Shown here: positions 16,124 through 27,283 of the stretch, piece by piece | Layout of the letters: every line of letters begins with the position of its first letter | How positions within the stretch are numbered: position 1 is the stretch's first letter | Source of the DNA: Stenotrophomonas sp. VV52 | GTDB taxonomy: Bacteria; Pseudomonadota; Gammaproteobacteria; Xanthomonadales; Xanthomonadaceae | Assembly: GCF_002893095.1 (NCBI RefSeq) | Contig: NZ_PKQQ01000001.1 | Coordinates: 124,001 to 188,000, forward strand | Reading direction: 5' to 3' | DNA length: 64,000 nucleotides | Notes under the pieces: model-generated | What the model saw: the letters and a program-made list of their open reading frames with translations, nothing else | Told to the model about the DNA's origin: nothing | Database searches by the model: none | Translations under genes and position numbers: made by a program

Positions 16124-17491
16124 ATGTCCCAGCTGAACCCCAAAGTCGGCTTCGTCAGCCTTGGCTGCCCGAAGGCCCTTGTCGATTCCGAGCGCATCCT
16201 CACCCAGCTGCGGGCCGAGGGCTACGACATCGTTCCCTCCTACGATTCGGCCGACGTGGTGGTGGTCAACACCTGCGGCTTCATCGATTCGGCGGTGACA
16301 GAGTCGCTGGACGCCATCGGCGAGGCGATGAACGCCAACGGCAAGGTGATCGTCACCGGCTGCCTGGGCAAGCGCCCGGAAGAGATCCGCAAGGCCTATC
16401 CGGACGTGCTGGCGGTGTCCGGTCCGCAGGACTACACCAGCGTGATGGAGGCGGTGCATGCCGCGCTGCCGCCCAAGCACGACCCGTTCGTGGACCTGGT
16501 TCCGGACTACGGCATCAAGCTGACCCCGCGTCACTATGCCTATCTGAAGATTTCCGAAGGCTGCAACCACCATTGCAGCTTCTGCATCATTCCCTCGATG
16601 CGCGGCAAGCTGGTCTCGCGCCCGGTGGACGAGGTGCTGCGCGAAGCCGAGCGGCTGGTGCGCGGCGGGGTCAAGGAGCTGCTGGTGGTCTCGCAGGACA
16701 CCTCGGCCTACGGCGTGGACGTGAAGTACGCCGAGCGCATGTGGCGCGACAAGGCCTACCAGACCCGCATGAAGTCGCTGTGCGAAGGGCTGTCCGAACT
16801 GGATGCCTGGACCCGCATGCACTACGTGTACCCGTATCCGCACGTGGACGACGTGGTGCCGCTGATGGCAGAGAACCGGATCCTGCCGTACCTGGACATT
16901 CCGTTCCAGCACGCCAGCCCGCGCATCCTGAAGCTGATGAAGCGCCCGGGCGCGGTCGACAAGACCCTCGAGCGCGTGCAGCGCTGGCGCCAGCTGTGCC
17001 CGGACATCACCGTGCGCTCGACCTTCATCGTTGGCTTCCCCGGCGAAACCGAGGCCGAGTTCGAAGAGCTGCTGTCGTTCCTGGACGAGGCGCAGCTGGA
17101 CCGCGTGGGTGCCTTCGCCTACTCGCCGGTGACCGGTGCCACCGCCAACGACCTGCCCGGCGCGGTGCCGGAAGAAGTGAAGCAGGAGCGCCTGGCGCGC
17201 TTCATGGCCCGCCAGGCGGAGATTTCCGCCGCGCGACTGGAGGCGAAGATCGGCACGGTGCAGCAGTGCCTGGTCGATGCGATTGAAGACGGCATCGCCG
17301 TGGCCCGCTCCAAGGCCGATGCGCCGGAGATCGACGGCCTGGTGCACATCCAGAACGCCGACGAGGCGAAGCTGCGAGTGGGCCAGTTCGTGAATGTGGA
17401 GATCACCGAGAGCGACGACCACGACCTTTACGGCGATGCGCTGATCGAGGCGAACGCCGTGGGCCGTCAGCTCGACCTCAAGGTGTTGTGA
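16124..17491 (+). CDS. rimO: ribosomal protein S12 methylthiotransferase
   Basis: A 455-residue radical-SAM enzyme that methylthiolates the conserved Asp of ribosomal protein S12. The N-terminal MTTase domain carries [19 protein letters not shown] and TGCLGKR for the second cluster. The radical-SAM motif CNHHCSFC is at Cys147, Cys151 and Cys154. The C-terminal TRAM domain starts near residue 375. PKALVDSE and the S12-type sequence separate it from MiaB. The start at 16124 follows the family N-terminus; earlier in-frame starts lie in the probable promoter (TATACT at 16047-16052). It overlaps the next gene by four bases. Confidence 0.96.
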   Translation: MSQLNPKVGFVSLGCPKALVDSERILTQLRAEGYDIVPSYDSADVVVVNTCGFIDSAVTESLDAIGEAMNANGKVIVTGCLGKRPEEIRKAYPDVLAVSGPQDYTSVMEAVHAALPPKHDPFVDLVPDYGIKLTPRHYAYLKISEGCNHHCSFCIIPSMRGKLVSRPVDEVLREAERLVRGGVKELLVVSQDTSAYGVDVKYAERMWRDKAYQTRMKSLCEGLSELDAWTRMHYVYPYPHVDDVVPLMAENRILPYLDIPFQHASPRILKLMKRPGAVDKTLERVQRWRQLCPDITVRSTFIVGFPGETEAEFEELLSFLDEAQLDRVGAFAYSPVTGATANDLPGAVPEEVKQERLARFMARQAEISAARLEAKIGTVQQCLVDAIEDGIAVARSKADAPEIDGLVHIQNADEAKLRVGQFVNVEITESDDHDLYGDALIEANAVGRQLDLKVL

Positions 17492-18354
17492 TCGACGCGG
17501 CCGCCCCTGCGGCGGCCGGAGCCGGCGCCGAGCCTGAAAAAGTGGCTGCGGCGCGGCGACGTTTTGTTGCACCCGCGCGCGATGAAGTTGATCGCGGGTG
17601 CTTCACGCATGCGCTGTTCGCCGGCATGGCGGAGTACCACGACCTGTTGGTTGCCGATGCGTGGCCGACCGTGTTGGCGCTTGATGAGCGCCTTGCGCTG
17701 GCAGGCAAGCGGCTGGTGGCGCAGGACGAGAGCCTGCTGGCCGACGGCCAGCACTACGAACAGCGCATCGCACTGGGGCGTATTGCTACGCGTGCCGAGA
17801 ACTGGCACGACCTGTTCAACGCGCTGGTCTGGGCGCGCTACCCGGCAATCAAACAGGCGCTCAATGCGCGGCAGTGCGAGCGTATCCAGGCCAATGGGCC
17901 GAACGTGCGCGACCGCGCCCAGGCGGCGCTGACCCAGTTCGACGAAACCGGCGTGATCGTGCGGGTGGAGGATCCAGCGCTTGTAAGTGCCTGGGACCGG
18001 CATGACTGGCGGGCGTTGTTCGTGGATGCCGAAGCTGCCTGGCAGGACGGACGCATCGCCGTGGCGGCGGTCATCGGCCACGCCTTGATGGAACAGGCAC
18101 TGCTGCCCGGCCGTCTGCTGGTCGGCAAATGCGTAGTAGTGCAGGGAAGTGACGATGCGCTGGCGGTGCAGCAGGTTGCAAAGGCCACCACGCGTGGGGA
18201 CCTGCTCCGCGATCCGTTGGAGTTGCGGCCGTTGCCGTTGATGGGTATCCCGGGGTGGGAGGTTCGGCAGGATGAGGCGTTTTATGCGCAGGACGCGTAT
18301 TTCCGGCCATTGCGGGAGGGTAGGAAGTACCCGTCGATTCAATCTGCGCGGTAA
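17488..18354 (+). CDS. DUF3025 domain protein
   Basis: A 288-residue soluble protein of unknown function. The diagnostic segment [16 protein letters not shown] is at roughly residues 107-122, followed by KQALNARQ; several conserved His/Asp residues suggest an enzyme, but no fold or activity is claimed. The GTG start overlaps the rimO stop (GTGA), implying coupled translation. The 3' end overlaps the convergent greB gene by 16 bases. Confidence 0.8.
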   Translation: MIDAAAPAAAGAGAEPEKVAAARRRFVAPARDEVDRGCFTHALFAGMAEYHDLLVADAWPTVLALDERLALAGKRLVAQDESLLADGQHYEQRIALGRIATRAENWHDLFNALVWARYPAIKQALNARQCERIQANGPNVRDRAQAALTQFDETGVIVRVEDPALVSAWDRHDWRALFVDAEAAWQDGRIAVAAVIGHALMEQALLPGRLLVGKCVVVQGSDDALAVQQVAKATTRGDLLRDPLELRPLPLMGIPGWEVRQDEAFYAQDAYFRPLREGRKYPSIQSAR

Positions 18355-18845
18355 TCCACCGCCACCACCGCAAACCCGGTCCGCCCGCTCGGCAGCTCCA
18401 CCTCGAACTCATCATCCACGCGCTTCTTCAACAACGCGCGCGCCAGCGGCGAATCGATGCTGATCCAGCCGGCACCGGCATCGGTTTCGTCCGGCCCCAC
18501 GATCCGGTAGCGGCTCACATCGCCGCTGTCCACGTTCTCCAGCTCCACCCATGCACCGAAGAACACCGCCTGCGGATCGGTCGGCACGGTGTCGACCACG
18601 CGCAGCGATTCCAGCCGCTTGGTCAGGTAACGCACGCGACGGTCGATCTCGCCCAGCTGCTTCTTGCGGTAGGTGTACTCGGCATTTTCCGAGCGATCAC
18701 CCTCAGCCGCCGCAGCGGCCAGCGCTTTCACCACCTCCGGCCGCCGCACCCGCCACAGCTCGTCCAGCTCGGCCTTCAGGCGCTGGTGCCCCTGCGCGGT
18801 GATCAGCGCCGTACTTTTTTCCGCCGGCGGACGCCAACGCGACAT
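18339..18845 (-). CDS. greB: transcription elongation factor GreB
   Basis: A 168-residue Gre factor. The N-terminal coiled coil carries the family signature, including [27 protein letters not shown] with the acidic tip (Asp-Arg-Ser-Glu), and the C-terminal FKBP-like domain ends in the [14 protein letters not shown] region. Gre factors insert into the RNA polymerase secondary channel and stimulate cleavage of backtracked RNA. The basic YRKKQL segment and length favour GreB over GreA. Its ATG shares one base with the stop of the HerA-like gene (TGATG), so translation is likely coupled. Confidence 0.9.
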   Translation of the reverse strand: MSRWRPPAEKSTALITAQGHQRLKAELDELWRVRRPEVVKALAAAAAEGDRSENAEYTYRKKQLGEIDRRVRYLTKRLESLRVVDTVPTDPQAVFFGAWVELENVDSGDVSRYRIVGPDETDAGAGWISIDSPLARALLKKRVDDEFEVELPSGRTGFAVVAVDYRAD

Positions 18846-20350
18846 CAGCGCTTGCCGCCGAAGATGCCGCCCAGGATCCCGCGCACGATCTGGTTGCCCA
18901 GCTTGGTGCCCACCGTCCGGGTGGTCTGCTTGGCCATCGTCTCGATCATGCCCTGGCGCCGCTTGGTGCCGAAGATCGCATCCTTGATCGACTGCCCGAA
19001 GCCACCTTCCTGTTCCTCGTCCTGCTGCCGCGTGCGTGCCTTCGGTGCATCGGCCTGTTCCACCGCCTTGGCCGCGCGCTGGGCCAGCAGCTCGGCGGCC
19101 GATTCGCGGTTCACTGCGGTGTCGTAGCGAGTGCCGACCGGGCTGCCCGCACGCACCTGGGCACGTTCGGCGTCGGTAATGGCGCCCATGCGGCAGCGCG
19201 GCGGCGCGATCCGGGTCTGCTGCACCGGCGAGGGAATGCCCTTGTCCTGCAGGGTGGACACCAGCGCTTCGCCGGTGCCCAGCTGCGACAGCGCTGCCAC
19301 CACGTCGAGCTTCGGGTTGGGCACGAAGGTCTCCGCCGCGATCTTCACCGCCTTCTGGTCGCGCGGCGTAAACGCACGCAGCGCATGCTGCACGCGGTTG
19401 CCCAGCTGGCCCAGGATATTGGCCGGTACGTCATCGGGGAACTGCGAGCAGAAGTACACGCCCACGCCCTTGGAGCGGATCAGTCGCACCACCTGCTCGA
19501 TCCGCTGCACCAGCGCGGCCGGAGCGTCGTCGAACAGCAGGTGCGCTTCGTCGAAGATGAAGACCAGCTTGGGCTTCTCCAGGTCGCCCACTTCCGGCAG
19601 CGTCTCGAACAGCTCCGAGAGCAGCCACAGCAGGAAGGTCGAATACAGGCGCGGCTTCAGCACCAGCTGGTCGGCGGCCAGGATTCCGATCACGCCGCGA
19701 CCGTCATGGTTGACCCGCATCAGGTCGGCCAGCTCCAGCGCCGGCTCGCCGAAGAACGACTCGCCGCCATCCTGCGCCAGGCGCAGCAGCGCACGCTGGA
19801 TCGCCGCCACGGTCTGCGCGCTCACCAGCCCGTACTCGGTGGAGATGTCCTTGCGCTCGTCGGCGACCAGGCCGAGCAGGGCGCGCAGGTCGTCCAGGTC
19901 GAGCAGCAGCAGGCCACGGTCGTCGGCCAGTTTGAACACGATGTCCAGGACCCCGGCCTGGGTGTCGTTGAGCTCCAGGATGCGCGCCAGCAGGGTCGGG
20001 CCCATTTCGCTGACGGTGGTGCGTACCGGGTGGCCGAGCTTGCCGTACAGGTCCCAGAAGAGGGTCGGGCTGCCGGCCGGCGCGTAGTCGGCCACGCCGA
20101 TCTCCTGCGCACGCTGCAGCAGCGCCTCGGTCCCCGTGCCGGGCACCGCCAGGCCGGAGACGTCGCCCTTCACATCAGCCAGGAACACCGGCACGCCGAT
20201 CCGCGAGAATCCTTCGGCCAGGGTCATCAGGGTGACCGTCTTGCCGGTACCGGTGGCACCGGCCACCAGGCCATGCCGGTTGCCCAGCTTCGGCAGCAGG
20301 GTCACGGGGATGTCGTCGGTGATGCCTTTGCCGAGCAGGATCGGATCCAT
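18845..20350 (-). CDS. HerA/YjgR-like P-loop ATPase (DUF853)
   Basis: A 501-residue cytosolic ATPase of the HerA-FtsK superfamily. Walker A is GATGTGKT at residues 31-38 and Walker B is [11 protein letters not shown], followed by the [25 protein letters not shown] sensor region. The C-terminus has a charged linker (about 415-445) and a Gly-rich tail [12 protein letters not shown]. coli YjgR is the nearest named relative; its role is not established. The start at 20350 follows the family N-terminus; a long upstream frame is antisense to the transglycosylase. It forms a coupled pair with greB. Confidence 0.88.
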   Translation of the reverse strand: MDPILLGKGITDDIPVTLLPKLGNRHGLVAGATGTGKTVTLMTLAEGFSRIGVPVFLADVKGDVSGLAVPGTGTEALLQRAQEIGVADYAPAGSPTLFWDLYGKLGHPVRTTVSEMGPTLLARILELNDTQAGVLDIVFKLADDRGLLLLDLDDLRALLGLVADERKDISTEYGLVSAQTVAAIQRALLRLAQDGGESFFGEPALELADLMRVNHDGRGVIGILAADQLVLKPRLYSTFLLWLLSELFETLPEVGDLEKPKLVFIFDEAHLLFDDAPAALVQRIEQVVRLIRSKGVGVYFCSQFPDDVPANILGQLGNRVQHALRAFTPRDQKAVKIAAETFVPNPKLDVVAALSQLGTGEALVSTLQDKGIPSPVQQTRIAPPRCRMGAITDAERAQVRAGSPVGTRYDTAVNRESAAELLAQRAAKAVEQADAPKARTRQQDEEQEGGFGQSIKDAIFGTKRRQGMIETMAKQTTRTVGTKLGNQIVRGILGGIFGGKR

Positions 20351-20485
20351 GGTCAACTCCCTGAGTGGACGGCCTGTGTGAATGGGGAGGATTCTAAACC
20401 CGAGCGGGTGCAGGCGGGCTGACCGGGTTGCCCCGGTACAAGCGGCACGGCTACTCTGCCCTGTCTTTCGCCCACAGTGCCAAAA

Positions 20486-22096
20486 ATGCCCGTTCCTGTC
20501 CTGCTTGCCCGTGGTTGGCCGTTGTTGGCGCTCGCGTCCCTGATCTCCTTCGCGCCCGAGGCCCATGCCCAGCGGGTCTCCGCCCGCGACAAGGCGAAGA
20601 TCGAGGTGCTGCAGCAGCGCATGACCGCCGCCGAGAAGCGCTACGCCGACGCACTCGTGCTGGTCACCAATGCCGACCCCAAGGGCACGAACGAAGGCGA
20701 CGCCGCGCTGGAGGACATGGAAGACGTGATCAGCGACTGCGTGGCCCAGAAGGGCTGCCAGGTCAGCAACCTGCTGGTGACCTACAAGCGGCTGCTCAAG
20801 AACAACGCCGACACCCGCGACAGCGACGACAGCGACGTGATCGCCAACGATGGCGGCCTGCTCGAAGCCGACCCGGACCACGTCGGTCCGCTGGCTGCAG
20901 ACGTGCCCGAAGCCGCACGCGCGGCCGCGCTGCTCAACGACAAGCGCCACGCCTTCGACAACATGGTCGAGTACAACCCGGCGGTGCAGGCCGGCATCCG
21001 CCGCTGGCTGACCGACATGCGCCCGGCGTTGATGAACACCTATGAGAACTACCAGACCCTGCGCGCAGTGATGTGGCCGGAGTGGGAGAAGCGCGGCCTG
21101 CCCGAGGCGCTGCTGTTCGGGATCATGGCCAAGGAATCCAACGGGCGCGTGCACGCGTCCTCGCGCGCCGGCGCCGCCGGCCTGATGCAGTTCATGCCGG
21201 CCACCGGCCGCCGCTTCGGGCTGGGCCCGGATGGCACCGGCTTCGACACCCGCTTCGACGCGCGCAGCGCCGCTGAGGCCAGCGCCAGCTACCTCAACGA
21301 GCGCATGCGCGAGCTCAACAACAATGTGGAACTGTCGCTGGCCGGCTACAACGGCGGCGAAGGCCGTGCGGGGCGCGTGTACCGCCAGAATGTCGGCCAG
21401 AGCTTCTGGGTGGACAACGTGTACAACCAGTTCCCGGCCGAAACCAAGGACTACGTGCCGATGGTGATCGCCGCGGCCTGGATCTACCTGCACCCGCAGC
21501 AGTACGGCGTCGACTTTCCCAAGGTCAGCGCGCAGCCGGCCACGATCCGCCTGGCCAAGTCCACCACCATCTATGAGCTGACCATCTGCCTGGGCAGCAC
21601 CGGCACCCGCGACGGCTACATGCGCGCGCTGCGCAACCTCAACCCGCGCTACGAGGCCGATGGCTGGATTCCGGCCGGCACGATCATCAATGCCACCACC
21701 CGCATTGCCGGCCTGTACAACCGCTACTGCGTGAGCGGGCCGCGCGCCGACCTGGCACGCACCCTGATCACCGCCGACCTCAACGCCGCCATCGTCCGCC
21801 CGACGGCCGCCAGCTACACCGGCAACGTCGCGGTGGGCAGCGTGGTGCCGATGGCCGGCGTGCAGTCCAGCACCCCGGTATCGACCGCCCCGGCCGCACC
21901 GGTCGCCGTGCCTGCCGCCAAGGCCAAGCCCAAGGCGGTGAAGAGCCACAAGGTCGGCAAGGGCGAGACGCTGGGCCGGATTGCCGACAAGTTCGATTGC
22001 GACGTCCGCGAGCTGGCCAGGGCCAATGGACTGAAGGCGCCGGCGTACGCGCTGCGCCAGGGCCAGTCGATCAAGCTGCAGGGCTGCGGTAAATAA
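20486..22096 (+). CDS. MltD-like membrane-bound lytic murein transglycosylase with LysM domain
   Basis: A secreted peptidoglycan lyase of 536 residues. It has a signal peptide ending around APEAHA, a helical N-terminal region, the SLT catalytic domain with Glu217 in AKESNGRVHASSRAGAAGLMQFMPATG and the motif SLAGYNGGEGRAGR, then an Ala/Pro/Lys-rich linker and one C-terminal LysM domain (about 485-533). It cleaves glycan strands to 1,6-anhydro products. There is no lipobox. The start is uncertain: GTG at 20477 gives three more residues, and neither has a clear Shine-Dalgarno sequence. It diverges from the HerA-like ATPase. Confidence 0.9.
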   Translation: MPVPVLLARGWPLLALASLISFAPEAHAQRVSARDKAKIEVLQQRMTAAEKRYADALVLVTNADPKGTNEGDAALEDMEDVISDCVAQKGCQVSNLLVTYKRLLKNNADTRDSDDSDVIANDGGLLEADPDHVGPLAADVPEAARAAALLNDKRHAFDNMVEYNPAVQAGIRRWLTDMRPALMNTYENYQTLRAVMWPEWEKRGLPEALLFGIMAKESNGRVHASSRAGAAGLMQFMPATGRRFGLGPDGTGFDTRFDARSAAEASASYLNERMRELNNNVELSLAGYNGGEGRAGRVYRQNVGQSFWVDNVYNQFPAETKDYVPMVIAAAWIYLHPQQYGVDFPKVSAQPATIRLAKSTTIYELTICLGSTGTRDGYMRALRNLNPRYEADGWIPAGTIINATTRIAGLYNRYCVSGPRADLARTLITADLNAAIVRPTAASYTGNVAVGSVVPMAGVQSSTPVSTAPAAPVAVPAAKAKPKAVKSHKVGKGETLGRIADKFDCDVRELARANGLKAPAYALRQGQSIKLQGCGK

Positions 22097-22113
22097 CCCC
22101 CGAGGAACTACAG

Positions 22114-22476
22114 ATGGATATCACCGCAATCAACGACATGTTCGCCAACATCCGCGAGAACACCGACTGGGATCTCAACGGTGACCTGGTGTGGGGCTAC
22201 TTCTTCGTCAACACCACGCCCGAGCCGCTGCACGGCCTGGCCAAGGTGCTGGAAGGGCAGGGCTATATCGTGGTGGAAGTGTTCGAACCGGAGCTGGAAG
22301 CCGACGAAGCGCCGTACCACGTGCTGCACGTGGAGCGGATCGAAGTGCACAACGAAGCCTCGCTGGACCAGCGCAACCATGAGCTGCAGGCAGTGGCCGA
22401 AGCGAACGGCGTAGAGGATTACGACGGCATGGACGTAGGGCCTGTCGAGTTCGCGCACGACCCGGCCAATCCCTGA
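22114..22476 (+). CDS. RraB-like ribonuclease E inhibitor family protein
   Basis: An acidic protein of 120 residues. The pattern GYFFVNTTPEPLHGLAKVLEGQGY, then VEVFEPEL and HVLHVERIEVHN, is typical of the RraB/DUF695 family. E. coli RraB binds the C-terminal scaffold of RNase E and changes degradosome composition. That role here is an inference from family resemblance only. It lies 17 bases after the transglycosylase, with a good GAGGAA site, and ends at a strong terminator. Confidence 0.8.
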   Translation: MDITAINDMFANIRENTDWDLNGDLVWGYFFVNTTPEPLHGLAKVLEGQGYIVVEVFEPELEADEAPYHVLHVERIEVHNEASLDQRNHELQAVAEANGVEDYDGMDVGPVEFAHDPANP

Positions 22477-22482
22477 AACCAG

Positions 22483-22508
22483 ACGCCCCGCGAAAGCGGG
22501 GCGTTTTT
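22483..22508 (+). terminator. Rho-independent terminator
   Basis: A 9-bp stem (ACGCCCCGC / GCGGGGCGT) with a GAAA tetraloop, followed by TTTTC. It lies between the RraB-like gene and the convergent psd gene and probably also serves psd. Confidence 0.92.
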
Positions 22509-22510
22509 CA

Positions 22511-23353
22511 TTACCTCAACGTGGCGAGGGCTTGCCCCAGCTTCACCGCATGCTCCGCATCCAGGTGCGGCGCGAACTCCGCCACGCCCGGCGGCAACAA
22601 CACGATCACCGTGGACCCGTAGTTGAACCGCGCCATCTCGGCGAACCGCTCCAGGGTAATGCCCTTCCCGCGGTAATCCTTGCGGGTAATCCGGTCCCCA
22701 TAGGCCGGAATCTCTTCTCCGCCCCACACTGTCTCCACGCCCGACACCAGCAGCGCGCCCACCATCACCTGCACCATCGGGCCGAAGTCGGTGTCGAAAT
22801 GGCACACCAGCCGCTCGTTGCGGGCGAACAGTCCCGGCACGGTGTTCACCGCTGCCGGGCCCACGCTGAACAAGCGGCCCGGTACATGCACGGTTTCGCG
22901 CAGGGTGCCGGTCCACGGCATGTGCACGCGGTGGTAGTCCTTCGGCGAGAGGTACACGGTGGCGAACAGCCCGTGGCGGAACACCTCGGCGTCGCCCGCA
23001 TCGCCCAGCAGCTCTGCCGCAGTGAACGACTGGCCCTTGGCCTGGAAGATGTTGCCGTCTTCGATCGCGCCCAGCTGGCTGATCCGGCCGTCGGCCGGCA
23101 TTACCAGGGTGCGGGCATCGGCGTCGGGCACGCGCGCGCCCGGCTTCAGGGCCCGGGTGAAGAACTGGTTGAAGGTGGGGTAGCTGCGCGGGTCCGGGTT
23201 GGCCGCCTCGGCCAGGTTCACCCCGAACTTTTCGGTCACCGTGTCGATCAGCCAGCGCGAGATCCGCGGATTGCTGGAATACGCCAGGCGCCGCGCCATC
23301 GACGACAGCAGGCGGTGGGGCAGGACGTAGCTCAGCGTGGTGGTCAGGCTCAT
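22511..23353 (-). CDS. psd: phosphatidylserine decarboxylase proenzyme
   Basis: A 280-residue inner-membrane-associated enzyme that makes phosphatidylethanolamine. It self-cleaves at the (L/Y)GST motif, here NYGSTV with Ser247 becoming the pyruvoyl prosthetic group. Other conserved blocks are MPADGRI and [16 protein letters not shown], the latter containing the catalytic His. Length and arrangement are those of the PSD-B type I enzyme. The ATG overlaps the stop of the SCO gene by four bases, so the pair is translationally coupled. Confidence 0.96.
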   Translation of the reverse strand: MSLTTTLSYVLPHRLLSSMARRLAYSSNPRISRWLIDTVTEKFGVNLAEAANPDPRSYPTFNQFFTRALKPGARVPDADARTLVMPADGRISQLGAIEDGNIFQAKGQSFTAAELLGDAGDAEVFRHGLFATVYLSPKDYHRVHMPWTGTLRETVHVPGRLFSVGPAAVNTVPGLFARNERLVCHFDTDFGPMVQVMVGALLVSGVETVWGGEEIPAYGDRITRKDYRGKGITLERFAEMARFNYGSTVIVLLPPGVAEFAPHLDAEHAVKLGQALATLR

Positions 23354-24000
23354 GGGGCGGATTTCTCGGTCAACAGGTTCAGGTCGCGGGCAATCGCCTG
23401 CGCATAGAAAGGAGGGCGGATCAGGCCGGCCAGGTTGCCTTCCGGGTCCAGCACGGCCAGGCTGGCCGAATGTTCCAGGGTGTAGTCCTGGGGGTTGGTC
23501 TCGAAGTCCTTGCCCGGCACCTTCTGGAACACGAAGCCCAGCGAGGTGGCGAACCGCTCCAGCGAGGGCACGTCGGCGGTGGCGGCCAGGGTGTCCTTGT
23601 GGAAGGCGTGCACATATTCGCCCAGCCGGGCCGGGGTGTCGCGCTCGGGGTCGACCGAGACGAACACCAGCCGCGGGCGCAGGGTGTCCGGCAGGGTTTC
23701 CCATTGCTTCTGGGCCTGGGCCAGGTCGGCCAGGGTGGTCGGGCAGATGTCGGGGCAGGCCAGGAAGCCCAGGAACACCAGGGTCCAGTGGCCCTTGAGC
23801 TCGCCTGGGATCAACCGGGTGCCGTCGGACTGGCCCAGGTTGAAGTCCGGCAGCGGGCGCGGCTGCGGATAGAAGGTGATCGATTCGGTGGCCGGGCGGT
23901 TGCCGGCCGGCGCGGGCCCGAACACTTTCTGGGCCACGACCAGGCCGAGACCGGCCGCCAGCGCGATGAGCAGGATGATGCCGACATTGCGATTGAACAT
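23350..24000 (-). CDS. SCO1/SenC family copper chaperone or thioredoxin-like protein
   Basis: A 216-residue periplasmic protein anchored by one N-terminal membrane helix (about residues 5-25). The thioredoxin-like domain has the copper-binding CxxxC (Cys82, Cys86 in ACPDICP) and the distal His in [14 protein letters not shown] proteins deliver copper to the CuA centre of cytochrome c oxidase or act as thiol reductases. No oxidase genes are in the window. It is the first gene of a pair with psd. Confidence 0.92.
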   Translation of the reverse strand: MFNRNVGIILLIALAAGLGLVVAQKVFGPAPAGNRPATESITFYPQPRPLPDFNLGQSDGTRLIPGELKGHWTLVFLGFLACPDICPTTLADLAQAQKQWETLPDTLRPRLVFVSVDPERDTPARLGEYVHAFHKDTLAATADVPSLERFATSLGFVFQKVPGKDFETNPQDYTLEHSASLAVLDPEGNLAGLIRPPFYAQAIARDLNLLTEKSAP

Positions 24001-24095
24001 GTAAGCCCGTTCCCGAAGGGGGCCACCATGATAGGGGATGGGGCGGCGGCCGCACCGTTTCGACTGCAACGGATGCCGTGCTGCGCCGCAGCGCC

Positions 24096-24101
24096 TATAA
24101 T
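24096..24101 (+). promoter_or_regulatory. -10 element of prmB
   Basis: A perfect TATAAT lies 28 bases upstream of the prmB start in the divergent prmB/SCO region. No good -35 hexamer is visible at 16-18 bases. Confidence 0.5.
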
Positions 24102-24129
24102 CTGGGGCCACTTTGTCTGTTGCCCTGCC

Positions 24130-25059
24130 ATGACCGCCGAAACGGCCGCCGAACTCCATACGATCATCGACCTGATCCGCTACGGCACCAGCCGTTTCAA
24201 CGCCGCCGGGCTGACCTTCGGGCACAGCTATGACAACGCCCTGGACGAAGCCACCCAGCTGGTCCTGCACGCCCTGCACCTGCCGCACGACCTCGGCCCG
24301 GCCTATGGCCAGGCCCGCGTGCTGCGTGAAGAGAAGCTGCAGGTGCTGGACCTGTTCCAGCGCCGCATCGACGAGCGCATTCCGGCCGCCTACCTGACCG
24401 GTGAGGCGTGGTTCGCCGGCCTGAGCTTCAAGAGCGACACGCGCGCCCTGGTGCCGCGTTCGCCGATTGCCGAGTTGATCGAATCCGGCTTCGAACCGTG
24501 GCTGGCTGGCCGTGACGTCACCCGCGCGCTGGACCTGTGCACCGGCTCGGGCTGCATCGCCATCGCCATGGGCCACTACTACCCGAACTGGGAAGTGGAC
24601 GGCGTGGACCTGAGCGACGAGGCGCTGAGCCTGGCCGAAGAGAACAAGGAACGCCTGCAGGCGCACAACGTGACCCTGCTCAAGTCCGACCTGTTCAACG
24701 GCCTGACCGGTCGTCACTACGACCTGATCGTGACCAACCCGCCGTACGTCACCAACGACGAAACCGACGCGCTGCCGCAGGAGTACTCGTATGAGCCCGA
24801 AATGGGCCTGCGTGCCGGCGACGACGGCCTGGACCTGGTCCTGAAGATCCTGCGCGACGCCCCGCTGCACCTGAGCGAAGACGGCCTGCTGATCTGCGAA
24901 GTAGGCGAGTCCGAACAGCACCTGATCAAGCTGCTGCCGGAGGTGGATTTCGCCTGGGTCGAGTTCAAGGTCGGCCAGATGGGCATCTTCGCGGTCGAAT
25001 GCCGCGAGCTGATCGCGCACAGTGCCCGCATCACCGAACTGGCGGCACAACGGCCGTGA
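24130..25059 (+). CDS. prmB: 50S ribosomal protein L3 N5-glutamine methyltransferase
   Basis: A 309-residue SAM-dependent methyltransferase. Motif I is [14 protein letters not shown] and the catalytic NPPY is at 203-206 in [12 protein letters not shown], the motif that contacts the glutamine amide. The N-terminal helical domain with [23 protein letters not shown] separates PrmB from PrmC (HemK). Its product modifies a Gln in L3. It overlaps aroC by four bases, a classic prmB-aroC arrangement. Confidence 0.95.
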   Translation: MTAETAAELHTIIDLIRYGTSRFNAAGLTFGHSYDNALDEATQLVLHALHLPHDLGPAYGQARVLREEKLQVLDLFQRRIDERIPAAYLTGEAWFAGLSFKSDTRALVPRSPIAELIESGFEPWLAGRDVTRALDLCTGSGCIAIAMGHYYPNWEVDGVDLSDEALSLAEENKERLQAHNVTLLKSDLFNGLTGRHYDLIVTNPPYVTNDETDALPQEYSYEPEMGLRAGDDGLDLVLKILRDAPLHLSEDGLLICEVGESEQHLIKLLPEVDFAWVEFKVGQMGIFAVECRELIAHSARITELAAQRP

Positions 25060-26159
25060 GTTCCAACACCTTCGGCAAGCTGCTGTCGGTCACCACCTTC
25101 GGCGAATCGCACGGTCCGGCGATCGGCTGCGTGATCGACGGCTGCCCGCCGGGGCTGGAGATCGGTGCCGACGAGTTCGCCCACGACCTGCAGCGTCGCG
25201 CCACCGGCAAGAGCCGGCACACCTCGGCGCGCCGCGAGGCCGACGAGGTCGAGATCCTGTCTGGCGTGTACGAAGGCCGCACCACCGGCACCCCCATCGC
25301 GCTGCTGATCCGCAACACCGACCAGCGCAGCAAGGACTACAGCAACATCGCCCAGCAGTTCCGTCCGGGCCATGCCGACTACAGCTACTGGCAGAAGTAC
25401 GGCATCCGCGACCCGCGCGGTGGCGGTCGTTCGTCCGCGCGTGAAACCACCATGCGCGTGGCCGCCGGCGTGATCGCCAAGAAGTGGCTGCTGCAGCGCT
25501 ACGGGGTGACCGTGCGCGGTTACCTCTCGCAGCTGGGCGAGATCACCCCGACCGGACACGACTGGTCGGCGGTGGAAGACAACCCGTTCTTCTGGCCGGT
25601 GGCCGAGCAGGTGCCTGCGCTGGAAACCTACATGGACGCGCTGCGCAAGTCCGGCGACTCGGTCGGCGCGCGGGTCAATGTGGTCGCCGACGGCGTGCCG
25701 CCGGGCTGGGGCGAGCCGATCTACGGCAAGCTCGACGGCGAACTGGCCGCGGCGTTGATGAGCATCAATGCGGTCAAGGGCGTGGAGATCGGCGACGGCT
25801 TCGCCAGCGCCGCGCAGAAGGGCACCGAACACCGCGACCTGATCACGCCGGAAGGCTTCGCCAGCAACCATGCCGGCGGCATCCTCGGCGGCATTTCCAC
25901 CGGCCAGCAGGTCACCGCCTCGATCGTGCTCAAGCCGACCTCCAGCCTGCGCCTGCCCGGCGCGACGGTGGACGCCAGCGGCGCGGCCGTGGAGGTCATC
26001 ACCACCGGTCGCCACGATCCCTGCGTGGGCATCCGTGCCACCCCCATTGCCGAGGCGATGATGGCGCTGGTGCTGATGGACCAGGCGCTGCGCCACCGCG
26101 CCCAGTGCGGCGACGTGGGCGAAATCACCCCGCGCATTCCGGGGTCCATCGATGGCTGA
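25056..26159 (+). CDS. aroC: chorismate synthase
   Basis: A 367-residue enzyme catalysing the last step of the shikimate pathway, FMN-dependent removal of phosphate from EPSP. The family signatures are [42 protein letters not shown] and [14 protein letters not shown]. The GTG start overlaps the prmB stop (GTGA), and the 3' end overlaps the next gene by eight bases. Confidence 0.97.
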   Translation: MSSNTFGKLLSVTTFGESHGPAIGCVIDGCPPGLEIGADEFAHDLQRRATGKSRHTSARREADEVEILSGVYEGRTTGTPIALLIRNTDQRSKDYSNIAQQFRPGHADYSYWQKYGIRDPRGGGRSSARETTMRVAAGVIAKKWLLQRYGVTVRGYLSQLGEITPTGHDWSAVEDNPFFWPVAEQVPALETYMDALRKSGDSVGARVNVVADGVPPGWGEPIYGKLDGELAAALMSINAVKGVEIGDGFASAAQKGTEHRDLITPEGFASNHAGGILGGISTGQQVTASIVLKPTSSLRLPGATVDASGAAVEVITTGRHDPCVGIRATPIAEAMMALVLMDQALRHRAQCGDVGEITPRIPGSIDG

Positions 26160-27204
26160 AACGCGGCCGAAGGTCTGGGTGAGCCAGCCGCTGTTCGATG
26201 ACGTCATCGAACAGCTCGGGCAGCATTTCGATCTCACCACGACCGACGCCGTGACCCGCTACACCCCGGAATCCCTGGCCGCGCAGCTGGCCGGGGTCGA
26301 CGGCGCACTGATCACCCTCAACGAGCGCGTGGGTGCGGCGGAAGTGGCGCAGGCGCCGCAGCTGCGCGCCATCGCGAACGTGGGTGTCGGCTACAACAAC
26401 CTGGACCTGGACGCGCTCAGCGCAGCCGGCATCCTGGCCAGCAACACGCCCGACGTACTCACCGAAACCACCGCCGACCTCGGCTTCGCGCTGCTGATGG
26501 CGACCGCGCGCCGCATCACTGAATCCGAGCGCTGGCTGCGCGAGGGCCAGTGGGGGCAATGGTCGTTCCAGACCATGCTCGGCGCGGACATCCACGGCAG
26601 CACGCTGGGCATCCTCGGCATGGGGCGGATCGGGCAGGGCATTGCCCGCCGCGGCGCGCTGGGCTTCGGCATGCGCGCGCTGTACCACAACCGTTCGCGT
26701 CTGCCCGAGGCCACCGAAGCGGAGGTGGGCGCGCAGTACGTGGATCTGGACACGCTGCTTGAGCAGGCCGATCACCTGGTGCTGGTGTTGCCGTACAGCG
26801 CGTCTTCGCACCACATCATCGATGCTGCCGCGCTGGCGAAGATGAAGCCCACCGCCACCCTGGTGAACATCGCCCGTGGCGGGATCGTCGACGAACGGGC
26901 CCTGGCCGACGCGCTGGCGCACGGCCGCCTGGCTGCGGCGGGGCTGGACGTGTTCGAAGGCGAACCCACCGTGCGCCCGGAACTGCTGGCGCTGCGCAAC
27001 ATCGTGCTGACCCCGCACATCGGCAGTGCCAGCCAGGCCACGCGCCGGGCGATGGTGCAGCTGGCAGTGGACAACCTGACCGCCGCGCTGGGCCAGGGGC
27101 CGCATGCCGGCCGCCCGCCGAGCGCGCTCAACGCCGACGCCGTCGCTGCCGTGAAAGCCGGCGGTGCCACCGTGGGCGGCAAAAAAATCGACGCAAAACG
27201 ATAG
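26152..27204 (+). CDS. D-isomer-specific 2-hydroxyacid dehydrogenase (GhrB-like)
   Basis: A 350-residue NAD(P)-dependent enzyme, probably a glyoxylate/hydroxypyruvate reductase. It has the NAD motif [16 protein letters not shown] and the catalytic Arg in [10 protein letters not shown], Glu in DVFEGEP and His in LTPHIGSAS. The specific hydroxyacid cannot be decided. A C-terminal extension of about 25 residues, Ala/Gly-rich and ending in Lys/Arg, goes beyond the usual family end. Its start overlaps aroC by eight bases, so it belongs to the prmB-aroC operon. Confidence 0.9.
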   Translation: MAETRPKVWVSQPLFDDVIEQLGQHFDLTTTDAVTRYTPESLAAQLAGVDGALITLNERVGAAEVAQAPQLRAIANVGVGYNNLDLDALSAAGILASNTPDVLTETTADLGFALLMATARRITESERWLREGQWGQWSFQTMLGADIHGSTLGILGMGRIGQGIARRGALGFGMRALYHNRSRLPEATEAEVGAQYVDLDTLLEQADHLVLVLPYSASSHHIIDAAALAKMKPTATLVNIARGGIVDERALADALAHGRLAAAGLDVFEGEPTVRPELLALRNIVLTPHIGSASQATRRAMVQLAVDNLTAALGQGPHAGRPPSALNADAVAAVKAGGATVGGKKIDAKR

Positions 27205-27283
27205 GGAACCGCGCGGCCATCACGTGAGGTTCCCCGAACCCAGTCCGTTGTGCGCACCCCTTTGCTCTTACCGAGAAAACCCC

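Noticed and set aside
27211..27242. GGGAACC...GGTTCCC inverted repeat upstream of asd
   Set aside because: The loop is long (about 18 bases), no T-tract follows and no known lysine-riboswitch elements are visible, so it is not claimed as a terminator or riboswitch.
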